From: Erysipelothrix piscisicarius
GTDB lineage: Bacteria; Bacillota_I; Bacilli_A; Erysipelotrichales; Erysipelotrichaceae
Assembly (NCBI RefSeq): GCF_003931795.1
Contig: NZ_CP034234.1
Coordinates: 1,658,939-1,722,938, forward strand
DNA length: 64,000 nucleotides
Direction: 5' to 3'
Part shown: one piece after another, positions 46,101-55,257 of the stretch
Layout of the letters: each line of letters starts with the position of its first letter
How positions within the stretch are numbered: position 1 is the first letter of the stretch
Made by a program: the position numbers and the translations under genes
Notes under the pieces: model-generated
Database searches by the model: none
Seen by the model: only the letters and a program-made list of their open reading frames with translations
Told to the model about the DNA's origin: nothing

Positions 46101-46685
46101 ATAAAGTGTGTAGCTATTATAAGGTTTAAAGGACACGGGCGTTGTTGCCAATACCTGTTCCCCTTCCACCAGTTTTAAATCATAGGTCCCTGTGTAATCA
46201 AGAAGTGCATTACGGATTAAGGCGCGATCACGACCATCAATTCCATTCACACCAAACATCAGCACATTCTTAAACGTTAACTGCAATCCTCCAGGAATGA
46301 CTTCCGTTTTTATATCTTTAAATAGAGTATCGCCTGCAGTGGTAAAATTAGTTTTAAAGACAGTCCATTCATTCAAAGGTCCACCCAAATACTGATAAGG
46401 GAAATCCTCCTCATTTTGACCCCCTTCATCCCGCGTCAAAGTCCAAGACGCATTCTCAGCCAAAACTTTAAGTTCCTCAGGCGTTTTCCCCTCAAACATT
46501 ACTGTCGCTTTATATTCTTTTGACTCTGTCATGGAAATGACTTCAGACTCACCCGTAGTATTTATAAAATCAATGACCGGTTGAGTATCACTATAAATTG
46601 GACGCGCATGACTGAATACCAGTCCAATCGATAGTACAAATATGGTTAAGCATTTTAGGATTCTATGTTCATTTCTTTTGTCCAT
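43155..46685 (-). CDS. Wall-anchored M14-family zinc metallopeptidase
   Basis: Signal peptide (1-32), then an M14 carboxypeptidase-like domain: NNIHSDENPGIDAIMEF near 280 supplies the H-x-x-E zinc ligands, GNGFDLNRDNTYQTQPET the DLNRD block, and YEIHGFYNQFQIEPCSP the third His. A long middle domain follows, a Pro-Glu spacer (PEPEPEPKPGPK), a Big-type Ig domain, and the sortase signal LPGTG-helix-KKKK. It should act on peptides or cell-wall components at the surface. 1,176 residues, intact frame. Confidence 0.88.
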   Translation of the reverse strand: MDKRNEHRILKCLTIFVLSIGLVFSHARPIYSDTQPVIDFINTTGESEVISMTESKEYKATVMFEGKTPEELKVLAENASWTLTRDEGGQNEEDFPYQYLGGPLNEWTVFKTNFTTAGDTLFKDIKTEVIPGGLQLTFKNVLMFGVNGIDGRDRALIRNALLDYTGTYDLKLVEGEQVLATTPVSFKPYNSYTLYNEIDQRLADLAALALSKGIHAEVRELGRTAMGRPMNAIFIADTAETLSNHLALNERAEADPQSVIQDIESGSIDYKVPILYNNIHSDENPGIDAIMEFLSVMIENADGSVEYRRISGLTSEGKAQVEAEKASRGIKWSELIANDVTGVGYIRNGVQSEEHPNSTDAAANLSEEQLAKFYEMEQVDLNIKTMLEDVFFIVVPAENADAAATNVRTNGNGFDLNRDNTYQTQPETQAMARLISTWNPVNLYEIHGFYNQFQIEPCSPTHEPNVEYDLFIENALAQGEEFGGVAITNNKSINSFQMPMRDYLKASDKGGYEWEPFDDMSSSYTPQYSMLHGVVAYTVEVPYGNEDATQAVKYALLNNGRYVGMHKKAFYTNQLKGWDRGHKNIDADEIRPYYVNQQDEKGAEADIFRARYEENNNFFPEYYVIPMEPAMQKNLHAASEMMEYLLRNDVKVKVLGNEIDVKGITNPKGTMIVDLHQAKRNMANAALYNNIVIKNWTDLYSEPLTAFSELRGFDMDVITQVGAFESAEFTWLDAAPETTTHVDGKGEIVIVSNNSVASIQAINALLKSEEAVGFITDGDYRGDFVMSEATFDLIEDDYILQATRTNTMPKAQVITKSALLYVPGAAPTFSVKKDTGEPYGHTNYTNRLNTNLNWDYYVWGQELGFDLTQDLDVADIVIGNRPLREDERNAVNAGKSYIGYGGYALDSLEKMGLEIEANYDMSFDALTTVTYPESSYITLKYAQENDYIMYGHGGNSIVKAPEGSTVLIKTTDDEPIEGFMSQDHIDTYKNSIQAIELKNDTHDLLIFANSITNKAHQKDDYRYVTNGIFTKYLGDTMDIEVKQPEPEPEPKPGPKVTLKLTGLPDKVRVGDVFVLTPSNDDQEKGEGWVYDEVFFSATFNSPATFTALKAGTTTITYTNKKGEKTELPITILEKEAEKPGGKLPGTGVTPTQTALYVGIGVVLIGGIFYWFSKKKK

Positions 46686-46961
46686 TTTTTTCTCCTCATA
46701 GTATTAATAAAAATATACGAACATCCAATACTTAAACCGCTACAATCCCCCTTCCTTTACTTTTAATATTTTTGTGAGTTCACGGACTCACGCTAAGCAT
46801 ATTGTAATCAATTTTATTGGGTGTTGTAGGACATTTATAACGACTTTTTATGTATAAACGGTTGCACTTTTAGGGAAACTTTTTATTGAAATGGCAAGAT
46901 ATCAAAGCCTTCGTCCCAAATTACGCAGCCATTCATAAAAACCGTGCAATTTTGTATTAAA
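46686..46961. other. Intergenic region, no gene seen
   Basis: About 275 bases upstream of the M14 gene, A+T rich. It should hold its promoter; I could not pick a convincing pair of boxes, operator or small ORF. Confidence 0.5.
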
Positions 46962-46996
46962 AATAAAAAAAATGATTGAAATCCAATCATTTTTTA
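46962..46996 (-). terminator. Terminator of the XRE gene
   Basis: ATGATTG/CAATCAT hairpin with long T-run on the reverse strand, overlapping the last codons of the regulator. Confidence 0.75.
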
Positions 46997-47397
46997 TTTT
47001 TGAGAAAATTCATACCATATTCGATTGATTCACAGACTTCTTTGGTAAAGGCAGCCACAAAAATGCAACCCATATAAATAAAAATCAACCCCGTAAAATC
47101 GTCTAGAAAAAATACAGCGAGCATCATTATTATTTGTGCTCCGATAACCAACACTTCTTCAAAGCGTTCTTTATTGATCATCAACACGTGATTATCTTCG
47201 GTCTCAGACTTCAATAAGTCATCCACACGCACACCATAATACTTCGCAATTTGAAGCAGCATATTCGCATCGGGGTAACGTTTCCCTTGTTCCCAATTTG
47301 AGACAGCTTGGCGTGAAACGTTTAAGGCCTTCGCAACCGTATCTTGTGTAAGCGATCGTTTTTCTCGTAATCGTTTTAAATTATCATTAAGTTTCAT
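46987..47397 (-). CDS. XRE-family regulator with membrane C-terminus
   Basis: N-terminal helix-turn-helix: LKRLREKRSLTQDTVAKALNVSRQAVSNWEQGKRYPDANMLLQIAKYYGVRVDDLL, a classic Xre/Cro domain. Residues 80-125 form two hydrophobic segments, so the protein is probably membrane-tethered and may sense an envelope signal. Target genes are unknown; the chromate-transport genes lie 64 bases upstream on the same strand. 136 residues. Confidence 0.88.
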   Translation of the reverse strand: MKLNDNLKRLREKRSLTQDTVAKALNVSRQAVSNWEQGKRYPDANMLLQIAKYYGVRVDDLLKSETEDNHVLMINKERFEEVLVIGAQIIMMLAVFFLDDFTGLIFIYMGCIFVAAFTKEVCESIEYGMNFLKNKK

Positions 47398-47461
47398 AAA
47401 GCCTCCTCTAACTCACATTCTAAAGTAGCTTCACCGAATCGTAAAGACACATTTTGTTGCA

Positions 47462-48025
47462 TCAAAGTTTTTCAAGGACCATAACACCAATTCCCAAAAG
47501 TCCCGTCAAAACAATAATCTTCGTAGGATCTAACTTAAATTTTCGTAAACCAAGGGTTGCGAATACAAATAGAATACCGTTTGAAACATCAAAATGACTT
47601 ATATCGCGGAGACCTTCACCAAAAAACGCAGTAATAAGGATTGTAAGCCCCGCTGAAGCAATTAAAGCCACCACGGTAGGTCTTAGTCCATCCAAAACAT
47701 TTTGAATGATGGTGATATCACTAAACTTGTAATAGATTGTCGCAAGAAGAAGGACAATTACAATTGAAGGAAAAACATTACCTAAGGTGGCCGCAACGGC
47801 ACCTGGAATCCCTGCTACCCTTAATCCAACAAACGTAGCTGCATTCAACGCAATGGGTCCAGGGGTCATTTGCGATATTGTAATTAAATCCGTAAACTCG
47901 GTCATCGTAAGCCAACCATGACCGACGACCACTTGACTTTGAATGGGTGCAAGCGCTGCATAACCACCGCCAAAACTTACCAAACCAATTTGCATAAAAG
48001 AAATAAAAAGTTCCCAAAGAATCAT
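47462..48025 (-). CDS. chrA: Chromate transporter family protein, second half
   Basis: The 187-residue protein carries a single ChrA domain: VSFGGGYAALAPIQSQVVVGHGWLTMTEFTDLITISQMTPGPIALNAATFVGLRVAGIPGAV, with the FGGG and TPGP motifs, and about five membrane segments. It pairs with the next upstream gene, which codes the other half; together they equal one two-domain ChrA. They overlap by 4 bases. The true substrate may be chromate, sulfate or another anion. Confidence 0.9.
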   Translation of the reverse strand: MILWELFISFMQIGLVSFGGGYAALAPIQSQVVVGHGWLTMTEFTDLITISQMTPGPIALNAATFVGLRVAGIPGAVAATLGNVFPSIVIVLLLATIYYKFSDITIIQNVLDGLRPTVVALIASAGLTILITAFFGEGLRDISHFDVSNGILFVFATLGLRKFKLDPTKIIVLTGLLGIGVMVLEKL

Positions 48026-48582
48026 TGTGACTCCTCTATCTTTCCACCTCGAGACAATGCCCCAACAATCCCTGCCGCAAGGATAATATAAAGGACATTA
48101 ATCTTAAGGAAATATGCAGCAATAAATGACGTAACCATTATCACGATTGGTAAGGTTCGTTTAAGATTAAATACCTGCCGTGCCATCGTCATAACCACAT
48201 CCACAATCACTGCCGCAACGCCCGCTTGCATCCCATGAAGTGCTGCATTCACAAACACATTGGATTTAAACTCCGCATAAAATTGAGAAATTATTGTGAG
48301 GAGAAATAAAGGTGGTAAAATGGTGCCGAGAATGGAAAATATCGCGCCCATAACCCCATCAACTTTATATCCAACTAAAATGGATGCATTCACCGCTAAA
48401 GATCCTGGAGAGGATTGCGCAAGTGCCATCAAATCCATCATTTCATCCTCATCAATCCAGCCTAATTCTTCCACAAATTTCGTTCGCATTAATGGGATGA
48501 TAACATAACCACCCCCAAACGTAAATGCACTTAAGTGAAACGATGATTTAAACAATTTCCAATATACCTCTGATTTTTTCAT
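48022..48582 (-). CDS. chrA: Chromate transporter family protein, first half
   Basis: Same family as the downstream gene: FTFGGGYVIIPLMRTKFVEELGWIDEDEMMDLMALAQSSPGSLAVNASILVGYKVDGVMGAI, with FGGG and SPGS. 186 residues with about six membrane segments. Short paired ChrA proteins work as heterodimers in antiparallel orientation in characterised systems. The start is preceded by an AAGGTCGTGAATT tract. Confidence 0.9.
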   Translation of the reverse strand: MKKSEVYWKLFKSSFHLSAFTFGGGYVIIPLMRTKFVEELGWIDEDEMMDLMALAQSSPGSLAVNASILVGYKVDGVMGAIFSILGTILPPLFLLTIISQFYAEFKSNVFVNAALHGMQAGVAAVIVDVVMTMARQVFNLKRTLPIVIMVTSFIAAYFLKINVLYIILAAGIVGALSRGGKIEESQ

Positions 48583-48642
48583 AATTCACGACCTTCCACT
48601 GTTTACTATTCTATCGCGTATCTTTTCAAGATTGCAAATGCG

Positions 48643-48667
48643 AAAAAAAGAGCGTAACTCACGCTCT
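48643..48667 (-). terminator. Terminator of the glycosyltransferase gene
   Basis: AGAGCGT/ACGCTCT hairpin followed by seven T residues on the reverse strand. Confidence 0.85.
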
Positions 48668-48669
48668 AA

Positions 48670-49773
48670 TTATTTAACTAAATTTTCATAGATATCTTCC
48701 AGTTTTTGAACATTTATCCGCTCGTCAAACCCTTTTTCAATTAATTGTTCCCGAGTACTTCGACGCTCATAGTCTAGATGTCCCACAATATAATCAGCCC
48801 ACTCATGGGGATTATCTATGGGTAGAAAATGAAAATGATCTGTGAGAGCACTTTGACGATCAATTGTATCGGATGCAAAGCATAAGAGTCCTGCCGCTTG
48901 AGCCTCTACCAGCACATATGGCAACCCTTCAAAAACGGAAGGGAGCAAAAAGACATCGAGAACTTGTAAAACATCCGGAATATCATCCCTTAATCCAAGG
49001 AACTTAACATGATCTTCAATTCCAAAATTTTTCACTTGCAATTTCACATCGTCAAACAACTCCCCTTCGCCTGCTAGTGCTAAGATTGCATTGGGTTTTG
49101 TTTTCACGACTTCATTAAACACTTCAATCAGAAATTTATGATTTTTTTGGAAGTTAAAACGACCGATATGACCAAATACCAATTGGTCATCCAAATTCAA
49201 TGCTTTACGTAATCGTTTTCGTTTCGTTTCATTATACTCGTATTGTTCAAGATCAATTCCGTTATTCATAATTGTATATTCTAAATTAGGGTAGAGAAAA
49301 TCGCCTGCTTCTTTTGAACACGCTAAAAGCACATCCGCATAATCAGGAATCTTCTTCATCAATTGATCCTTATATTTGATTAATAGAACATTGTCAACAA
49401 AATGACGACTCCCATGGGAATGTGAAATCATATAGGGAATTCCAATCTTACGAGCAGCTTGGAATATGAGTGGATTCAGTGCGTTCATATGACTGTGAAT
49501 AATATCATATTGCTCTTTTTCTAACATTTTTAGAATTGTTTTACGTGAAGGATGTTTCCCAAAAAAATCATGGGGGGTTAATGGAATTCTAAAAATTTTA
49601 CCCCCATGCGTAATGACTTCCTTATCGTAATAACCTTCCTTGCATCCAAAAACAAGAAAATCAATATGAACTTTTTTTGGATCAATATTTCGAAATACAC
49701 TCATCATATATGCTTCAGTACCCGCTTTTTCAAGCGTTCCACCGTGGGCAAATAATACTTTAATTGGTTTCAT
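48670..49773 (-). CDS. GT4-family glycosyltransferase
   Basis: GT-B fold with N-terminal VLFAHGGTLEKAGTEAYMMSVF, IIHSHMNAL, and C-terminal FGHIGRFNFQKNHKFLIEVFNEV, KFLGLRDDIPDVLQVLDVFLLPSVFEGLPYVLVEAQAAGL, which contains the E-x7-E donor site. Such retaining enzymes add sugars to capsule, teichoic acid or glycolipid. It is alone, not in a polysaccharide cluster. ATG at 49773 follows GAGGTGTCT; a GTG lies 6 bases upstream. Confidence 0.9.
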   Translation of the reverse strand: MKPIKVLFAHGGTLEKAGTEAYMMSVFRNIDPKKVHIDFLVFGCKEGYYDKEVITHGGKIFRIPLTPHDFFGKHPSRKTILKMLEKEQYDIIHSHMNALNPLIFQAARKIGIPYMISHSHGSRHFVDNVLLIKYKDQLMKKIPDYADVLLACSKEAGDFLYPNLEYTIMNNGIDLEQYEYNETKRKRLRKALNLDDQLVFGHIGRFNFQKNHKFLIEVFNEVVKTKPNAILALAGEGELFDDVKLQVKNFGIEDHVKFLGLRDDIPDVLQVLDVFLLPSVFEGLPYVLVEAQAAGLLCFASDTIDRQSALTDHFHFLPIDNPHEWADYIVGHLDYERRSTREQLIEKGFDERINVQKLEDIYENLVK

Positions 49774-49842
49774 AGACACCTCGAAAATAATCGTATCATT
49801 TAAAAATTACGATTGCAATGACCACAAAATACCACTTGACTG

Positions 49843-50382
49843 TTATTGCTTGACTTGATTGTAATATTCTATAAATTGATTCATGACCCCATCGATAAAG
49901 GTTACAGTCCCTTCATCAATTAACATCCCGGATTCATCAAATTTTGTATGTACAGCACCAATCAAGATATCATTGCCAGGTAGAAGCCACATAGGCATTG
50001 TATCAAGCACTGTATAGAGGTTTAGATAACCTCGTGCCCCAGCCGTTTGTCCCATCGAACAAGAAGCAATTAAACCCGCTTTATTCTTAAGTCCTGGTTG
50101 CGTACGGCTTGCCCAATCAATAGCATTTTTAATACACCTGATAATCCATGATTATATTCTGGCGTAATCATAAACACTGCATCCGCATCATGAATTTTGA
50201 TTCATAACCTTTACCTTTCAGGTGTATCCGTTGGATTATCAAATCACCATTATAGTTTGGAACATCGATATCTAGTATTTCAATTTCCATCTGATCTGCA
50301 TATCGTTTTGTATATGTTTTCCCAACATCATATTGTAAGAACCTTTACGTAAACTTCCAACCATCATCACAATTTTTATCAT
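49843..50382 (-). pseudogene. NADPH-dependent FMN reductase, several frameshifts
   Basis: Read across frames the strand gives KIVMMVGSLRKGSYN, EILDIDVPNYNGDL, DADAVFMITPEYNHGLSGVLK, IDWASRTQPGL and CSMGQTAGARGYLNL, the order of the flavodoxin-like FMN reductase family (GSLRKGSYN and PEYNHG are diagnostic). About four or five single-base deletions break it; only the last 70 residues stay in one frame. AAAGGAGC precedes the ATG at 50382. It probably reduced FMN or azo compounds. Confidence 0.8.
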
Positions 50383-50543
50383 AGCATGTGCTCCTTTTTA
50401 TTTATAGTATACGTGATTTTAAGGGTTCGTATTTGAAATCTGTATTAAATGTTAAATTAATGTGACGAAATGGTGTTTTTTAATTGATATTATCTTGCTC
50501 TTTCTATATGATAGTCTTAGCGTTTTAGAAGGAGGTCGAATCG

Positions 50544-51927
50544 ATGAATCTAAAGCGATTTGTAGGCGATAAAGACTTTTATAAAAGGCTTTATTTATTG
50601 CAATTCCGTTAATGCTCAACAGCTTATCAGTACATCCGTAAACTTACTGGATAACTTGATGATCGGTCAGCTCGGGGACCATGCATTATCGGGTGTTGCC
50701 ACCGTAAATCGTTACTTTATTATCGCTGTATTTGGAACAAATGGCGTGATTGCTGCATCAGCTGTATTTATGGCTCAATTCTTCGGAGCAAGAGACAAAG
50801 ATCATATGAAGCAAACATTCCGTTTTCAATTCTAACATCAATGTTGATAATGAGTACATTCGTCATCCTCGCATTACTTTTCAGGAAATATTATCCGGTT
50901 CTTTGTAAAGGATCCAAAAGTAATTGAGCAAGGTATGAGATATATTTACGTATGTGCGTTGGCGTTTATTCCCAACCTATTTACATTGGCCATAGCGGGC
51001 TCAATGAGAGCAACTGGAGATTCAAAACTCCTCTTGTTGCAAGTGTTATTTCAATGATTACAAACTTTGTTTTAATTATTGTTTGATTTATGGTAACTTC
51101 GGTGCACCACGTCTTGGTGTACTAGGTGGTGCAATTGGAACGTTTATTGCACGATGTGTTGAATTAACATTTATCAGTTATTTCCTTGTTACGGGAAATT
51201 ATGCGTTTAAGACACGCATTCGTGATATGTTTGATATCTCTAAAACAAAACGAATTACCGCCAAAGCCTTTCCCTTGCTTTAAATGAAGTATTGTGGGCA
51301 TCAGGAATGGCATTATTACTTCGTTTCTATGCAACCCGTGGAGCGGAAGTTATTTCTGGTTACTCGATTGCGACTACGGTTTCGGATATGTTCTTCACCA
51401 TGAATGCCGGTATGTCTGTCGCCATTACCATTCTTGTTTCTCAACCACTTGGAGCTAATAAACTCGACGAAGCGCGCGAAAACGGGTATCGCCTTATTGG
51501 ATTTGGTGTATTACTCAATGCAGTCTTTGGCACCCTGCTTTTAGGTTCCACGTTCCTTATACCGAAAATTTATTCAGTATCGGCTGAAGCGATGTGGACC
51601 GCTCAAACATTCTTGAGAATTCAAGCACCATTATTTAGTATCTATGTGATTAATACAACATGTTACTTTATTCTTCGTGCTGGTGGTGATACACGTTCTA
51701 CATTACTTCTGGACTCAGGGTATATGTGGTGTGTGAATTTGGTTGCGGTGGGCATTGCAACCTACACAACAGACTTAAGCATTCTTTGGCTTTATATTGT
51801 AGGGCAATCTACAGATATCTTAAAAATGATGCTTGCATTACGATTTGTGAATAAAGAAAAATGGATCGTAAATCTTGCGGAAGAAGAAAAGCAAGAAGAA
51901 GCATTTGTTTTAGAGTTTGAATCTTAA
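50544..51927 (+). pseudogene. MATE-family multidrug efflux transporter, several frameshifts
   Basis: After an AGGAGG site and ATG at 50544, the frames yield NLKRFVGDKDFYK, VNLLDNLMIGQLGDHALSGVATVNRYFI, FGTNGVIAASAVFMAQFFGARD, GSMRATGDSK, GAPRLGVLGGAIGTFIARCVEL and, in the longest frame from 51292, GMALLLRFYATRGAEVISGYSIA and ILRAGGDTRSTLLLD. These are both MATE halves (twelve membrane segments). Breaks near 50597, 50827, 50883, 51030, 51084 and 51280 are each about one base. If intact it would export drugs or metabolites with Na+ or H+. Confidence 0.88.
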
Positions 51928-51949
51928 TCGATCAATTGAAACGAAGAAA

Positions 51950-51997
51950 AACACCATCATAGTGAAAGGAACTGACCTAGTTCCAAATGATGGTGTT
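51950..51997. terminator. Terminator with an embedded 17-bp palindrome in its loop
   Basis: AACACCATCAT/ATGATGGTGTT form the stem with a T-run. The loop contains GGAACTGACCTAGTTCC (51968-51984), which also flanks the IS3 copy at 55217 and 56467. Confidence 0.8.
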
Positions 51998-52001
51998 TTT
52001 T

Positions 52002-53600
52002 TTAATGATCTGGTTTTTCTTTTGCTAATTCAAAGGACACAATTTTAGAACCATTGGTTGTTATGATTACATGAGTTCCTTTAGTCAAGAATGCAAGTTC
52101 ATCATTTAGAATAAGATTTGCTTGATAAATGGCTTCATCCCCTTCAAGACGAATGAGGTAATGCGTATTGCCATCAATGATAACTTGTTTAACATCTGAA
52201 ACGACCCCGGTTTTCTCCACAATTTCTTCTGGAACAATACCTACTTGATTTCCCATAACATTGAGATAATTCTTCTCAGATAGTTGATAGGTGTCGCCTA
52301 CGGCTGACTTGGTGTAATCTTGGTAATTAACCATTGAGAAACCACGAACTACACTCGATGTATCTTTGAGAGACATCACATATGTAGGGAATCCTCCAAC
52401 GTTTTGTAGAATTGGTGTTGTTGGTGTATATCCTTTTTCTTGGATCGAACCAACTGAAGTCATTTCAGCCGCTGTAATGGAAACCCCTGGTAAATCCATT
52501 TGAAGCGTCTCTCCAGTTCGCTTATTCATAAATAAGAGCCCTGTTGTTGAACTTGAATCTAATTTTATGGGACGTATTCCAGTAAAGATATAGATCTCAT
52601 CGTCGATACTTACATAGTTATAAGAACCTTCTTGCTGGTCTACAGCCATCACACCTTGTTGTTGCATGAAAGAATTAAAATAACCTCCCTTTAAAGTGAA
52701 ATGATCTTTCGCATGCGATAACATCATATCCGTTGGATAAACGGAATCCACCCACTCTGGGATTTCATTGAGTTCATAACGTGCAGTTTCTCCAGTGACC
52801 GCATCCACAACAATCACAGCATCCATGTCTTTAGCGCCCCAAATCCCAACACGTTTTGTAATCGATTGAACAATCCAATAGGGATGTCCTGCATCGTCAA
52901 TTTCAAAGTTCCAATCATCAAGATAACTAAATTTATGGTGTAAAGCCACATGACGACGTAGATCATATTGTAATGGTGCACCTGGGTAATATTTAATGGG
53001 TGCGGGTAACGTTACAATCTCTGACTTCGCATTCATATTTCCGTCCCTGTAGTTACAAGAACATAGTAGGGCACACCACTTGAGAAGTTCGTATATTTTT
53101 AAAAGTATCCGCATAAACAAACGGTGCAACACGCGCCATTTGCCTTGATAATTTATTTGGGTAAATTCATTGGTATTAATATCAAAACGCGATGATACCT
53201 CACTGAGTTCTCCCATTTTTTTCTCTGCCGATAACAACGCTGAGTCCTTATCTACATAAGAAACTTCAATATTATGATTTTCACCATAGAGATCTTTAAA
53301 CTCTACTGGTTTTACTTGCTAATACATTTGCATAGCGTTTCGCATTAATCATACGTGATGATGTCACACTACCCACTAAGAAAACAATGGCAAAGATCCC
53401 TACGATGATGCCGAAGGTATTAAAGAACTTTTATAGTTTTCACGGTCGATAAACAGTATTCCAGCAATCACTAAGATAAATGTACTTAAATAGAGCATCG
53501 AGCCGATATCCATGTAGTGATATGTATTTCCAAACCAGATATCAAGTAGGATAAATACAATCACAACGATACCGATTTGTATTGATTTGCGTTTATTCAT
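52002..53600 (-). pseudogene. Membrane-anchored protein of unknown function, frameshifted
   Basis: The 5' frame (53600-53400) starts MNKRKSIQIGIVVIVFILLD and has two hydrophobic segments; a further one (TFGIIVGIFAIVFLVGSVTSS) lies in a shifted frame. The 3' frame (53237-52002) codes a large soluble, probably extracellular beta-rich domain (YPGAPLQYDLRRHVALHHKFSYLDDWNFEIDDAGHPYWI). At least four small frameshifts lie between 53430 and 53050. I do not recognise the family. If repaired, it is a protein of about 530 residues with an N-terminal membrane anchor. Confidence 0.6.
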
Positions 53601-53650
53601 AGTAGAACCTCCATCTCCTTATATCTTAACGATTTCTCACACGCAGTGCA

Positions 53651-53682
53651 AATAAAAAAGCTAGATAACCTAGCTTTTTTAT
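53651..53682. terminator. Terminator of the DsbA-like gene
   Basis: AAGCTAG/CTAGCTT hairpin with A and T runs on both sides. Confidence 0.85.
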
Positions 53683-54359
53683 TCAACAGTACAAACCCCA
53701 TCAGTACACATCATTGCATCATTTTTTTGAGCATTAAGCGTCTCAACATGTTGGAGCGCTGACTTAAATGTTTCAATAGGTTGAGCTCCTGATAAGGATA
53801 CTTGGTCATCAATTACAAAGTGTGGAACACCTCGAGCACCAATCATCTGTGCCCATTGCTCGTCTTGACGAACACTTAATCCGTACTCATCAGATTCAAA
53901 TGCATGTTTGATGCCTTCTGCATCAAGTCCAACTGAGACACCAAGTTCAATTAAGGCCTCAAGATCGTTTAAGTAAACACCTTTTGAAAAATACGCATCC
54001 ATTAACTTTTCACTGTATTCATTTCCTAAACCTTTAAACTTTGCATACTGAAATACTTTATGTGCTTTAAATGTATTAGTATATTTCATCGCATCAAAAT
54101 CATAGTTTAATCCAACTGTCTGAGCCATGGACCCTACACGTTCGTTATTCAATCGTGCTTCATCAACGGATATGTTATATTTTTGAGCCAACATTTCATG
54201 AATGTTTAAATCCGGTTGATCAACATAGTTTTGATCTAATTCAAAACTCATAAACTCTACTTCAATTTCTTTATCTAATTGCTTTATTGCTTCTTCCAAA
54301 TGTCTTTTTCCCACATAGCAAAATGGGCAGACAAAATCGGACCATACTTGTACTTTCAT
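53679..54359 (-). CDS. DsbA-family oxidoreductase (FrnE-like)
   Basis: MKVQVWSDFVCPFCYVGKRHLE carries the CPFC active site, and GARGVPHFVID the cis-Pro loop, with a helical insertion between them as in FrnE/2-hydroxychromene isomerase-like proteins. There is no signal peptide after the chosen start, so it is cytosolic. It has an extra C-terminal cysteine pair (MMCTDGVC). Function: thiol-disulfide exchange, often in polyketide or oxidative stress contexts. The ATG at 54359 follows AGAGGTG; the frame is open to 54491. Confidence 0.88.
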   Translation of the reverse strand: MKVQVWSDFVCPFCYVGKRHLEEAIKQLDKEIEVEFMSFELDQNYVDQPDLNIHEMLAQKYNISVDEARLNNERVGSMAQTVGLNYDFDAMKYTNTFKAHKVFQYAKFKGLGNEYSEKLMDAYFSKGVYLNDLEALIELGVSVGLDAEGIKHAFESDEYGLSVRQDEQWAQMIGARGVPHFVIDDQVSLSGAQPIETFKSALQHVETLNAQKNDAMMCTDGVCTVE

Positions 54360-54450
54360 CACATTCACCTCTAGATACATATTGTATCGACTAAGCGATT
54401 TGAGCGCCATCAATATGCCCCCCATGGTATAATATAACCAAGGAGGAATT

Positions 54451-55200
54451 ATGAATAATACAATTAAACAACAACTCAACCATCGTACCATTCGTCAATT
54501 TACGGATGAACCCATTTCTCAAGAAATTATTGATACGTTGGTTTCCGTCGCTCAAGCGACATCCACAAGTAATTACATGCAATCTTATTCAATTATTAGC
54601 GTAACGGATAAAGCAAAGAAGAAAGCAATCGCAACTATAGGCGCACAACCTTATATCGAAAACGTTGGTCACTTATTTATTTTTGTGATTGATCAACATC
54701 GTAATGGGAAAATTGCACACGAAGGAAATATCGACGACATCGAAGTCCTTGAAACATTTGATCGTATGATGATTGGATATACCGATGCGATTCTCGCTGC
54801 ACAAAACACAATGTTAGCTATTGAGAGCCTTGGCATGGGTGGGGTATTTTTAGGAAGTATTCTCAATGATGCTCAAGCAATCATCGACTTATTAGAGTTG
54901 CCTGAATATGTTTTCCCTGTACTGGGACTTGGTTTTGGTTATCCGAATCAAAAGCCTCAGCTCAAACCGCGAATGCCACAACAACTCATGCATTTTGAAA
55001 ATACATATCCTAACATGGATGCAATTACCGATGCGATGCGCGACTATGACGAGACGGTTACAGAATATTATGACTTACGTGATGCAAACAAACGCATCGA
55101 CTCATTCACAAATCAGATTAAACAAAGCATGAGTCGACGACATCCTGGACGCATGCAGTTAAAAGATGCGATGCATAAACAAAAGCTCGGTCTAAAATAA
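54451..55200 (+). CDS. NfsA-type flavin nitroreductase
   Basis: NHRTIRQFTDEPISQEIIDTLVSVAQATSTSNYMQSYSIISV is the FMN-binding N-terminus of the NfsA/FRP branch, with LGMGGVFLGSI and PVLGLGFGYPNQKPQLKPRMP as further conserved blocks. It reduces nitro compounds or FMN with NADPH in the cytosol. 249 residues. The ATG follows AAGGAGG. Divergent from the DsbA-like gene; promoters share the 90-base gap. The IS3 copy lies just downstream. Confidence 0.92.
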   Translation: MNNTIKQQLNHRTIRQFTDEPISQEIIDTLVSVAQATSTSNYMQSYSIISVTDKAKKKAIATIGAQPYIENVGHLFIFVIDQHRNGKIAHEGNIDDIEVLETFDRMMIGYTDAILAAQNTMLAIESLGMGGVFLGSILNDAQAIIDLLELPEYVFPVLGLGFGYPNQKPQLKPRMPQQLMHFENTYPNMDAITDAMRDYDETVTEYYDLRDANKRIDSFTNQIKQSMSRRHPGRMQLKDAMHKQKLGLK

Positions 55201-55257
55201 AAAAAGTCTATCACTTGGAACTGACCTAGTTCCTTGGGACTAAAGAAAAAAACCAAG

